Assembly: GCA_006535965.1 (NCBI GenBank)
Contig: QEAR01000021.1
Span: forward strand, 186,549-250,548
Length of the DNA stretch: 64,000 nucleotides
From: Spizellomyces sp. 'palustris'
Lineage: Eukaryota > Chytridiomycota > Chytridiomycetes > Spizellomycetales > Spizellomycetaceae
Direction: 5' to 3'
Part shown: positions 34,278-44,834 of the stretch, piece by piece
How the letters are laid out: each line of letters begins with the position of its first letter
How positions within the stretch are numbered: position 1 is the stretch's first letter
Position numbers and translations under genes: made by a program
The notes under the pieces: generated by a model
What the model was told of the DNA's origin: nothing
Database searches by the model: none
What the model saw: the letters and a program-made list of their open reading frames with translations, nothing else

Positions 34278-37035
34278 ATGGTGACATTCACCTGCCATAT
34301 CTGGGACTGCCAACCTCAAGCCCTAGAGTCATCCGCACATCGTGCTTTCCCTGATGGGTATCGTTTCAACAATAGTCCCGATGATGACGATTTAGATGCG
34401 GAGATCCCAGAACAGAGTTTTGACCCCGGGGAAGTATATGAAATCACACTTGCAGAATATGTCCCCGGCCCGAGACAAGTCACGGTTTGGTTTTTGCCTC
34501 TACAGAACCTTACACAGTCTCATCTAGACTGGCTTGATGAACACAGGGACCCTCTACCAGAAGCATCTTCAGACTCTCCTGTCATCACTGGAATCTACGG
34601 ACTGGCAATTCAAAGCGATGACCAAAGAATCAGCTTGATACAGATTGCAAGTGGGACAAGATGCCTGTCCATCGGGGTAGGGAAGCAACATCGACGACCA
34701 GAACCGTTCGATCCGCTGCTACAAGTTCGAATCCATATTTCCACCCCTTTGATGCATGACCCGGTGGCCGCCTTGGACGCCTGGTTGTCAGACTCGAGTA
34801 AGATCATTGTAGGCACAGAGATTTGGTATACCATTTTACTTCTCTATAAAGATCTGGGGATAAAAAGTACCAGCGCTTACGATGCGCTCGTGTCGCCAAG
34901 GGTAGATCACTCCCTACAAGTAGCGAAGGGCACACGGGCTGATGAAACAGCCATGGACATTGACTTGTCGACAAATGAGGAATTTCGGCACTCTGTCAGT
35001 CGGTCCATCCTGTCGTACAACTCTGGTACTGAACGCTGGTCAACTGCACCTGTGCTGGACCCATCATACGCAATCACCGAGCTCAACGAAAAACATCTTC
35101 CAATGTGCTTGTTTCTTGCCACTACAACAAGTCGTGTTGCGGAAGGTGGTCGCGACCCATATAAATGCGAATATGATCATCTGAGTAACCATGACATCTG
35201 GGATGAACGGTTCCTCAAAGTTCAACAAAGCCGTTTTGCAACCCGCGTGCGAGAACACGATAAAGTGACCATCCAGCTGCAAGACGGCCACGAAGTCCCC
35301 GGTGAAATCAGGATCGTCAAAGGAAAATCCGCTTTTATTACCCCATCGTTTGATCCTGATAAAGTTGTGCAAATTATTGTGGATCCGACACAAAGGGGAT
35401 TGGCTGGAGAAACAACTCTTTGCATCTTTCTTAAAACAATATTGTCGGGAGACATGAGTTTACTCAACGTCTTTATCGAAACACTTCTGTCGCCGCTAAC
35501 ACTCCTCTACACGACGCAGCTAGAAATGTACAAGCCCGACTTTCACCGGCCGATAACGATTCAGCAACCAGATCAAACAAAGATCGACGGTGCAGAAGTG
35601 TACATTCCGGTTGGGGAAGAAGAAGACGATCTTGTGGGAGTCAACTTTTTTGGGCTGAACAATGCCCAAGCCCACGCCGTTCAAATGATTCTTGCTCCAA
35701 AGCACGAACTTCCCGCTTTGTTTATTTACGTCCATGGACCACCTGGGACCGGCAAAACCACCGTCATCAGCACTGCCGCAAATATTATATCCAGATTATT
35801 CAACAGTCAGCCCATCCAACAAAAGCCCCACTGCCCCGTACTCCTCGCTGTAGCCAACTCAAATATTGCAGTGAAAAACGTTGCTGAGAAACTTCATCGC
35901 GCCGGACACACCCAGTTCCTAACGGTTGTCTCGGAGGATTTCTACCTAGAATGGCATGAAGGGCAATATTTTGAGTTTTCGGACCGGATCGTCATTAGTA
36001 AACGGATACCCGAGAATTCACGGTCTCGTCCATATCAAAAAGCGCAAGAGAGTTGTGTATTTTTGGGCACGTTGAGTATGATGAGTAACCCCAAAATGAG
36101 GACACGGGTTCTCAAAGACCGGATAGTGAGATGGCTGTTGGTTGATGAAGCTAGCCAAGCGGATTTAGCTGCCTATCCGTGGGTATTTTTCCAGTTGCCA
36201 AAGTTAGAAAAGGTAAAAACCATGGCTTTTTTTGTATATGATTTGCAAAAGAATTGTTTTTGTTAACCGATTTAAACTTTTTTAGGTGGTTTTTCTCGGG
36301 GACGAGCACCAACTCCCTCCCTTTGGATTTCAAGTGACAAACGTATTTCACGCCTTTGACACCTTACGACCACTTAAAGAAACCTCACCACGAATGGTAT
36401 CCTCCATTCATCTGCGGACCCAATACCGCCTTCCGCGACCATTAGCACAATTTTTATCCGAAAACGTGTATAAACCCAGAGGACTCATTACACCCGAATC
36501 CCGACCCGAAGACGATACCGACTGCGTACTCTGGGTAAACGTTACAGGACGTCAAAAAAAGCAAGGACACTCTTGGAATAATCAAGTAGAAGCCACCGTT
36601 ATTCATCGAATGATATCCGTTCGTCGGCTTTACGAGACCCCGTCACGCATTGCGATCTTGACTGGGTACGATGGCCAACGTTCCCTCCTCAGTAACAAAT
36701 TCACGTCAAGTCGTGAATCCGCATGTCGTGAGAGGTGTTACAACATTGATTCCTTTCAAGGACACGAAGCGGATATTGTCTTTGCATCTCTTGTCCGAAC
36801 GGATGGTGTAGGCTTCATGAGCGATCGACAGAGGATAAACGTCATGTTGTCACGGGCGAAAAAAGAGTTACTTGTCGTTGGGGACTTTATACATGCTATT
36901 AACGCAAATGCGGGGCTGATGACCGTTTTTGCACAATGGTGTGCGAGCCAAAAGAGGGTGGTGAGCGTTGTAGAGTACATGACAAGAGTTGCGCGAAAGG
37001 GCATGGACATTGATGAAAATATCGAGGCGGTATGA
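34278..37035 (+). CDS. UPF1-like superfamily 1 helicase with N-terminal RNase D-like fold
   Basis: About 895 residues in two exons with a short intron near 36214-36285. SF1 motifs: [12 protein letters not shown] (Walker A, residue about 486), LLVDEASQAD (Walker B), VVFLGDEHQLPPFGF (motif III), RTQYRLP (IV), NIDSFQGHEADIVF (V) and VMLSRAKKELLVVGD (VI). This is the UPF1/SETX/DNA2 group that unwinds RNA or DNA 5' to 3'. Before it, residues about 95-215 (VITGIYGLAIQSDD, ISLIQIASGTRCLSIG, KIIVGTEIWYTILLLYKDLGI) follow the pattern of 3'-5' exonucleases of the RNase D family, but the metal-binding Asp-Glu (DxE) is missing, so it would be inactive. That assignment is an inference. The UPF1 Cys/His domain is absent, so this is not UPF1. 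Tail-to-tail with the CLC gene. Confidence 0.85.
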
Positions 37036-37316
37036 GCTAAAAGGGTGGACCATTTTCTTGGCAATCTGCTGTCGTGCATTTGTTGATGCTTCAATTTGGG
37101 ATATTAATTTGTGTCTCCCATTCTATTTTTTTTCAATAAACCTTGTCAGCGCGGACAAGCAATCCTTGCAGCTGTGTATTTGCAGCGATATTCTGACATC
37201 ACGCAGAAAGATAGATTACTATTTAAAAGGAAAATAGTCTATGCATCACAAGCACTATAAACAAGCGACATAACCTAAATACGATCACAACAAACTGTCT
37301 CACACCAGTAACTAAC

Positions 37317-40300
37317 TCAATCTCCTTCTCCACTACGCTCACTAACCTCCCTTACAAATGCAACGACACCCTTCTTGTGCACCACGCCGACCAATTTCCC
37401 ATCACATACGACACAGAGGGTCTTTATCCCCAACTTTACGAAAAGCTCGTGAACTAGATCTAGGGAGGTGGTGTGTGGAACGGAAAGCGGGGCAGTATCC
37501 ATCCATGGTGTGAAATCATGAACCTCAGATTCTGTATCGGTGGATTCTGGTGATATGGGCTCTGGTGGGATTCGTGGGGTGAGGCTGGCTGTTGTGGCAG
37601 ATGTGTACGGAAAATGATGTAAGGGCGCTTGTGTAGGTGGCGACGATGGGCTCATCAGAGATTGTGCTGAACCTCGCTCGATGCTATGTTCTGGGGTTGT
37701 TGATCTCCAACCTCCTCTTCCGACGGGACTTCTCCCTCTGCCGCCTGGCCCTGAACTGCTGGCGACTGCATTCAGCAAACCTTCCAAATCCACAATCCGT
37801 TCCACCTGGGACATCATTTTATCTCGCTCTGTGACACTGGCCACAGGAGGTGGACGTCTGAAGACAACCGGCCATGTGGGGTTTGGGGACGTTCTGACGA
37901 GGTGTACGGCATGGAGCAACTCTGGAGTTGCAATGTATCCGACTAGCACATCACTTCCTTCAACAACCGGGAATCCACTATCTTCCTGCTGCCCATTGTT
38001 GACAGTTGATCGGCCGGATCTGGCTCCTACATTGGCAGTTCCCTTTGCCAGACATTCCAAATCATCAATTGTGTACTTTGTCCCACATCTAATAACGGCA
38101 ATGCTCTTCCCTCTTTTCTTTCCGGCTTCCATCACATCCACAACAGTCCATCCTTTGCCCCCCCTTGCTCGCACACCGCGCTTTGCGTCCAGGTACGGAT
38201 ACCCACTGTCGAAGATGGCAGTCTCGTACAGACCCATCGGAGCAATGGCATCACCTACCCATTTTGCAAGCATGATGCTGAACATAGCGGGAAGGAGGGA
38301 TGGAAGAGAACCCGTCAATTCGAGAATGATGACCGTCAAGGATACTGGAGAGCAAAGTTAGTGCCGTCAAACAGATACTCCTGCAGGATAGCTGTTAATT
38401 ACCTGTCATTCTCGTAACCCCACTAACGGCAGCAGCCGCACCAACGACCGCGTAAACACCTGGTACAACACACGACTGCCCACCCAACACACCAAGATTC
38501 GCTCCTCGGCATGACTCAAACATCCAATTATCAGGATACGTCCCAACCATCCATTCAACGGAAACGCCGACCATGCGTCCCATTAACGCTCCGACACACA
38601 TGGAAGGGATAAAAATGCCGGCTGGCACCTTAACGCCGAATGTGATGACCGTCAACATAACCTTTACAGCAAGTGTGATCGCGAGAATCTCAAGTGTAGA
38701 AGAGATACTTTTCGTGCGACAAAGTGGCGAGTTCACCGTGGAAGATGTACATTGGGCAAAGAGCTCTCCAACAAGTTCGCCGTTGCCCATTCTGTGATGC
38801 GGATTGTTAAACTTCCGAATGCGGTGTAGGCCAGATAGGATGCTTCCCTTACCTTGTCAAATCCCAGAGAAAGCTAACCGCCCCGGTTATGACAGCGATG
38901 ATGAACACTTCCAAAACATGCCGCCTGCCAAACCACGAACGTGCTCGGATACGAGACCATGCCGCGGTCAGCCGTATAAACATTGCACCATAAACTCCCT
39001 AGGATGCTGTTAGTCTCAAACCACTCAAGACAGGAAACCACACAATGGTACACACCCCTAAAATGCCCACCACCGCAAACGGGATAATTTCCCACAATCT
39101 CCAGACGCCTCCTAATTGGGTGTCGCCCTCCCACTCCACTTGGAACAGGACAACTTTCCCAGATCCAAGGGGATTGATGAGTCGCACGGTTCCGGCTGCG
39201 CAAAGTGCGCAAAAGAAACTTCTCCACATTGTCTTCAGCGGAAAGTAGTAGCTAACTTCTTCCAATGCGAACAGGACCCCACCCAACGGCGCTCCAAAAG
39301 CGACAGACACTCCGGCGGCAGATGCTGCAGAGAGAATTTCACGCCTCTTTCCTTCATTCTTTGCGTACTATTCGTTTCAACAGACAAATTCTGATTAGGA
39401 TTCATGGCAATACATGAAATGGAGACATGACTTACCTTGTTAAACATTCTGGATAAAACATTACCCACAGCACACGAAATGTGGACTAACGGTCCTTGTG
39501 CGCCGATGACAAGTCCTGAGGAAATGGAGAGGATCTAACCAAATAAGAAGCGCATGTCATGTTATCAAGTAATTCCATCCTGGCGACTCATCAAACAGTC
39601 CCTTACCAAAGCAAAAACTTTGACAACCAGCGTTCTAAATCCCAAGAATCCCCGTATAACAAAGCCGCCAAGGATAGTTTTCACTTCTGGTATTCCACTT
39701 CCAGCAGCATGGTATTTCATTTTCTTCTGCTGTTTCATACTGTGATCTCTGCTTCTACTTCTTCGCAGTCCCCGCTGGGCTCTGGCCGTAGTCACCCACG
39801 ACGGTTCGCTCGATGATGTTTCTCCTGATGACGACGGGATAGAGGCGGCCTTTGAGAGTTTTACTACTAGTGCGGAAGACGTTGCAAGGCATATGCCGGT
39901 AACGGTGTACATGATATAAGATGTGTAGTGGGTGAACGGGGAAATGGGGTGTAGATTGAAGTGGTCAGGCCATGTAACCCAACTTGTGCATATTTCTTTG
40001 AAAAAGCTCCATTAATCTTGGAAACTTCGAGGGGCGACGTGAAACCCCACGCTTACCAGATGATGACGCTGCACAACAGCTGCGCCTGTTTCTCCAGACA
40101 TCGGTTCCACAGTAGCCGGTCCTCAAGTCTGACAGAAAGTTATATGCAATGTCGATAAAAGAGGCAATGCATCCGCATGCTATTCCAATTAAGGCGAGCA
40201 AGATCCATGCTTGTGCCGCATCCAGATGATTCATCAACCGTCCTTTCAATCCTGGTATACTGCGAAGAGAGCGGAGCCGTACACGTTCCTTGACTGTGTC

Positions 40301-40966
40301 GTGTATCCAGTCTATCGTCGTATAATCTTCATACCACACTCTCATCCCGGTTCCCATGATATTGTCAGGCCCTTCATCGTCATAGACCGCGCTTTTACGC
40401 TTGGAAAAGATGAAGGACTTTCGCCATTGAGCTCGGGCCCGAGATGGTCTTCTTGATGGTGCTTCATCGTCTGTGCTTTCCGTCGATATTGAACCGTAGC
40501 CCCAGATGCTCCGACGGCTGGTGGCTGATCTGGGACCTGACGCTATCCGGGGGAGTGTAAACGGATGCCAGGTATTGCGACGTGACGAATCCACTTCTAC
40601 GGTGGTTGCGCTGCGGAGGGGTGGGCGTGGACGGCGGATAAATGTTGGAAGTACAGGCGTGCGCTCATCTGGTTCAGAGTCCGAGGAAGCCTCGCTATCA
40701 GTCACCTCCTGGTCTGCCGTGTTTGCATCATCAACTTCCTCCACAACAGGAAGAGAGGCTAACGTGGGGGCGAATGACACTCGCTTTTCACCGTCATCCT
40801 CGCGCAATATTCCAGATACCTCTTCGTCATAAGCCCCGTTTTCCCACAGTAAATCGCTTGGAGGGCGGGGCATGGAGAAGGAATCAGACGCAAACCGAGT
40901 GCGACGACGACTTGGCGGTTCGTCGTTGTCGTGCTCTATGGAGCCGGAAGGGAAGAAGGGAGTCAT
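37317..40966 (-). CDS. CLC-family chloride channel/transporter with CBS domains
   Basis: Roughly 1,000 residues in many exons from ATG 40966. A 260-residue Ser/Arg/Asp-rich cytosolic N-terminus precedes the membrane part. CLC motifs: [15 protein letters not shown] (GSGIP, chloride site), [17 protein letters not shown] (GxEGP position), [19 protein letters not shown] (with the intracellular proton-side Glu), [19 protein letters not shown] (GxFxP) and [18 protein letters not shown] (Tyr of the anion site). CBS domains follow (YPYLDAKRG, then SLDVHELF-like [17 protein letters not shown] near the end). About 70 polar residues are inserted before GSGIP. The gating Glu of GKEGP is Gln (GAQGP), which in other CLC proteins mimics the protonated open state. 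Such proteins acidify or balance charge in Golgi, vacuole and endosome membranes. Confidence 0.88.
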
Positions 40967-41699
40967 GGCAGGGCATGCGACACTGTCTACAATTAGCTCT
41001 TAAGAGGTGTGGTTGTTGGAGTTTCGGCAGCGTTTAAAACGTGGGTGAATGTATGAGGTACACAAAAGAGCTCGTGGATAAGGTTGACGTCTAAGAAGGA
41101 CTTGTGCTGTAGTGTAGTTTGGCAGCACAGCAGGAATGGGAGAAAAGAAAGCAAACAGTTAAATGAGGCCTCAAAGAAAAACAAAAGAGATGTCCAAATT
41201 GCAAGTCGGTGTCAAGTCGCGCGGTCCATCATTACGTTCATTAACTTGCATTTGGCCAAAAGACGGACCGCATCCTTAAAAGCCAAAAGGCCCCGTAAGC
41301 AACCCAAAAGGATTTCAGAGAAGGAAGTAAACCCAAGGAAACAACGACCTAAAGGGAATACGGGGGTATTCTTTGGGGTGCATATTCGAAACTAGAGTTG
41401 ACAAGACATAAGAGTTGCAAGCGGTAGGATGGTTTTACCAGCAAATTAACAATGTCCTTTCAGATGAAATAAACATGGCATGTCCAAACGCATGTGTATC
41501 TGAGAATGGTATCTGATGGTGCTTGCAACTTGTCCAAAGACGTTGCAACCCCTCGACTAAAGTGCCTTTACGTAAATTAAGGACCGTTCAATCTTTTAGG
41601 TGACAAAATGCAGCGTTTGAATGCTTCTCAAACTTTCTGCAAGATTGCTCTTTAGCAGGAAGATATCTTCTACCTGACAGGAACTCTACAAGCGCAATT
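40967..41699. other. Divergent intergenic stretch
   Basis: About 730 bp upstream of both the CLC gene and the small ORF at 41700. Purine-rich between 41100 and 41350. No gene or repeat supported. Confidence 0.45.
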
Positions 41700-42050
41700 A
41701 TGACTGGCGAAAAAAAGAAAGCACACTCACCGGGCGCTCGCATAGCCTTGCACGACCCCGTAGGGGCAGAAGGCGGAGACGGACGACACGCTCGATCCAA
41801 CCCAATGTCTCAATTCAACTCGGAAGCCGGACTTCAATTCTACACCACGCAACTAGGTGGCGACCGGGCGGCCGTTGAAGCTGGACAACACATGCAGCAC
41901 ATGGCAGCTGCCCCGACACCCAATCAACTTACAGGCGAATTGCCAATTGTGGAAGATACCATCGTTTGCGAAGACAAGAGCGGGAGGAAAGTTCACTTTG
42001 AGAGCGGGCCGACATGCAGCGAGAGTCAGAGTGCCAATGCAGAGCATTGA
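41700..42050 (+). CDS. Small hypothetical protein, 116 residues
   Basis: A single open frame from a true ATG (MTGEKKKAHSPGARIAL) to TGA. It is hydrophilic, without signal peptide or membrane helix, and has a His/Met patch (GQHMQHMAAA) and an acidic second half with KVHFESGPTCSE. No domain recognised. Frame length and composition are compatible with a real small gene, but nothing else supports it; a random frame cannot be ruled out. Confidence 0.35.
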   Translation: MTGEKKKAHSPGARIALHDPVGAEGGDGRHARSNPMSQFNSEAGLQFYTTQLGGDRAAVEAGQHMQHMAAAPTPNQLTGELPIVEDTIVCEDKSGRKVHFESGPTCSESQSANAEH

Positions 42051-42849
42051 GAAGCGGCTTGACACGATTCTGCGCTGTACGTTGTCGAAATTATACATAC
42101 TGTCTGTCTATGCTATGAGCAGCGCTGAAGAGGGGGACGGGCTTTCTGCAACTGCTTACTCCAATAAGCACAATTGACAATCAGTTGTCCAAGATCCATT
42201 ACCAGATCGGTTGAGCATTCTGGTCAAGTTGATGCTGCCCACCCGGGAGATATTCTTCCTTAAGTGACGCTTGAAGCATATCCAGAACTTTGACGTACTA
42301 ACACATCCGTATATCAATGATGTTAAAGGGGAAGTTCGATCAACATTTGACCAAGGAGAACCCTGGCCATCTGGAAACCTTGCCAAAAGACCGTAGAGAG
42401 GACTCCATATAGACACGAGATTATGAATGCAGCACTGATAAGATGCGGCGATGGTATTTGCCAATGCTTAAGATCCTTTCCATATCTTTGGTGCTTTGCA
42501 TGCATGGCACATATCTTCACCATGGTTCGTTAATCAACGCAATCGTACGGCCATCAAAGGTTCCCGACGAAGGAATCATGGGTGACTTACGGTGGTGGGC
42601 AGACCCGGCATTTTGTATGTCGTTGGAAGCTGTTTTCATGTCCGCTGAACCTTCTAATATGAACCCAGTTCTGGAGCATCATTACAAATTTTGGGCCAGC
42701 CGACTTGGCGGATCTGCTTGAGGAGATCCAGCTTATGTTCATCAATATCTTAAATACGGAAATTGAAAGTCATAATCAATCTTTTCATATTGGTAAGGGA
42801 AAAACACATCTTTGAAATCTGAAATAAGGCACCATTATATACCAAAGAT
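42051..42849. other. Intergenic stretch
   Basis: About 800 bp. A 92-codon ATG frame (42443-42721, plus) overlaps unrelated minus-strand frames and has no known domain, so it is not called. No RNA or repeat found. Confidence 0.4.
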
Positions 42850-43632
42850 TCACATCGTCTTCAAAACCCAACTGTCCAAATCCCCGTGAGAATTACCATT
42901 TGGCCCATGGGTACTGCTAATCTCAACCGAAGCATATACAACCCAGCCACATTTTCCCAACGTCGATATCAAATTCATGGCCAAGGATTGCGCGGCCACC
43001 ATCTCCGTCCCAGTTGTTCGCCAAGGATTACCGCGAAGCTTGATTTCGTACGATCCGTCGTACCCAAATTGCTGCTGGATTCCTAATCTCCAAACGGAAT
43101 GCACGCATTGAAGAACAGCTTGAACGAGGTCTTGCGGCGCTTCGATCAATCGCAGGCGGTCGGTTTTGTTGAATGAGATGGAGCAGAACCTGGCTTGCGG
43201 GGAAGGAGTAGCGCGTCCGAAATACCACGAATCCTTGTGGGACACCTTTTTGGATAGATCGGTCACTACACCCAATGTCCATCCATTATGATACATGAAT
43301 GCCATAATGGCTACCACCAGTCTCCGGCTCGGTACAGCCTCATCCCCTTGCCCAAACCACGGATATCCGCGCAGTTGGTATTCGTACGACTCTCCGTAGG
43401 CACCTTCATTCTGAATACCGCGGCTCCATGAGCTTTGCAGCACCATACGGAGGGGCTGATGTAGATTGACTGGCACATTGAGGAGACGCAGCGTATCACC
43501 TCGATGAAGGGAAATGCAGCATATTGAGGTGACGGTCTCGTATGGTGGAGTACGGATGGAGGCCGTTGGCTCGTATGGAGGACAGGCAATGTCGTCCTTG
43601 GGTGGGACAGGCGGCAGCGGGTCCGTACTCAT
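42850..43632 (-). CDS. Protein of two tandem copies of an unrecognised domain
   Basis: 260 residues in one exon, ATG at 43632. After a Pro-rich leader the protein holds two related units of about 105 residues. Unit 1: ICCISLHRGDTLRLLNVP, SWSRGIQNEGAYGESYEY, QLRGYPWFGQGDEAV, RRLVVAIMAFMYHNGWTL. Unit 2: FCSISFNKTDRLRLIEAP, VWRLGIQQQFGYDGSYEI, KLRGNPWRTTGTEMV, QSLAMNLISTLGKCGWVV. Shared positions include the C-x-ISx start, DxLRL, GIQ, YxxSYE, LRGxPW and a Gly-Trp near the end. Strand-helix-strand order suggests a compact alpha/beta fold. I believe related sequences occur in fungi but cannot name the family or function. No signal peptide or membrane segment. Divergent from the GMC gene. Confidence 0.7.
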   Translation of the reverse strand: MSTDPLPPVPPKDDIACPPYEPTASIRTPPYETVTSICCISLHRGDTLRLLNVPVNLHQPLRMVLQSSWSRGIQNEGAYGESYEYQLRGYPWFGQGDEAVPSRRLVVAIMAFMYHNGWTLGVVTDLSKKVSHKDSWYFGRATPSPQARFCSISFNKTDRLRLIEAPQDLVQAVLQCVHSVWRLGIQQQFGYDGSYEIKLRGNPWRTTGTEMVAAQSLAMNLISTLGKCGWVVYASVEISSTHGPNGNSHGDLDSWVLKTM

Positions 43633-44241
43633 CGTGCTTTTGGTCTATTCTAATACGTCCTATAAAACCATTTGGTTTAGGGATATAGTTGGTATCCTGG
43701 TTGCTTGGCATAAGTGCCTAGTGTGCTTTTCTTCGACAATGCGTGCGCTCGCCGACTATTTTGACTGCCAAGTCAGACGTCCTGATTTGGTTGATGAATT
43801 TATAGCTACGGATTTTGGCAAGGTCCAAAGTTAAGGAATTTCGGCCGTCGTGTTTACCTGCTCAAGAGAGGTAAAGCATATAGTGTTGAGGATTCTCTAG
43901 TAACCCACAGTCGTCATGTTATTCCATTTAGTGCCGCTATGATTTCTGTTTACTACATCCTTCTATTATTCGTTAGATACAATTTACTTGTCACAACTGT
44001 TTTCACGAGCAGAGTGATCATATCGATCTGTTACAACGATGATGCCTGCAGCATGGCGTTGATCCTTCCCACTTATTTGTTCATCTCTATATGAATGCAT
44101 TCGCGATTGGGAACTGCCAGAATGCTCATCAGGTTGTGGAGAAAATTAACCACACTTTTTTTTTTTGCTTCACAGAACCAATGGAACAATGCACTTTGGG
44201 TCGACCGTATTTACTCTGGAACTTGAATGTTATGACAGTAA

Positions 44242-44353
44242 GATGAAAATACCATTCGCAATGAAACGAGACGCATTCATCGGGGCCTCCGAATTCCTTT
44301 CTCCTCGACAGTTGGATGAAAATATCATTCGCAATAACAGAGACACATTCATC
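44242..44353 (+). repeat. Imperfect direct repeat, two copies of about 39 bp spaced 73 bp apart
   Basis: Copy 1 (44242-44281) and copy 2 (44315-44353) both start GATGAAAATA and contain CATTCGCAAT and CATTCATC, with a few substitutions and a one-base length difference. They lie upstream of the GMC oxidoreductase. They may be a local duplication or paired regulatory elements. Confidence 0.6.
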
Positions 44354-44742
44354 ACAGCCTACGACTTTCCTTGCTCCTTGCCATTCTAAATGCAAACATT
44401 GAAATGTCATATCGGACAATATTGACACCAGACACCTGGTATGCATCGAGTAAAGTCCAATCTATTTTTGGATGCATTAGGTCGGCAAATAGCTGAACGC
44501 CCTGCAAATAGTGATAGGGCTGGTTCCTCAGACCCACCACTTACAGTAACCCAGTGCATGGTATATGAGGGTGAAACATCCATAGGGCATAAATGAAGAG
44601 TATTGTCACTGTTTAGCACTATGCTTGAGAATAATGACGGTAACATTGTTCGGACCGGATGTTTATAAATGGCTCCACAGGTCTGTTTGTTGGTGGAAAG
44701 CGTGACTATTTTCTGGTACAGAAACTAGCTGCCAGTGAAGCG

Positions 44743-44750
44743 CATAAAAG
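44743..44750 (+). promoter_or_regulatory. TATA-like element of the GMC gene
   Basis: CATAAAAG, 85-92 bp before the ATG at 44835. The same octamer lies upstream of the NmrA-like gene (54827). Confidence 0.4.
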
Positions 44751-44834
44751 ACCGACGGACCACAATATCCCCTGGAGTGGAACAAACCCTCCTCGTCTTC
44801 GAATACCACGGCTTGAATACCACTACAACTTTAA

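Larger units (their letters stand above)
43633..44834. other. 1.2 kb divergent region with a direct repeat
   Basis: Between the two-domain gene (minus) and the GMC gene (plus). It holds the imperfect repeat at 44242-44353 and a TATA-like element at 44743-44750. No gene is called. Confidence 0.45.

Noticed and set aside
33085-37035. Mating-type (sex) locus, because a DNA-binding gene sits beside an RNA helicase
   Set aside because: Mucoromycota sex loci have an HMG-box gene and a different helicase; here the factor is a homeodomain protein and no partner gene is present.
42443-42721. 92-codon ATG frame with a hydrophobic start
   Set aside because: No domain, no neighbours in support, and overlapping frames of similar length on the other strand.
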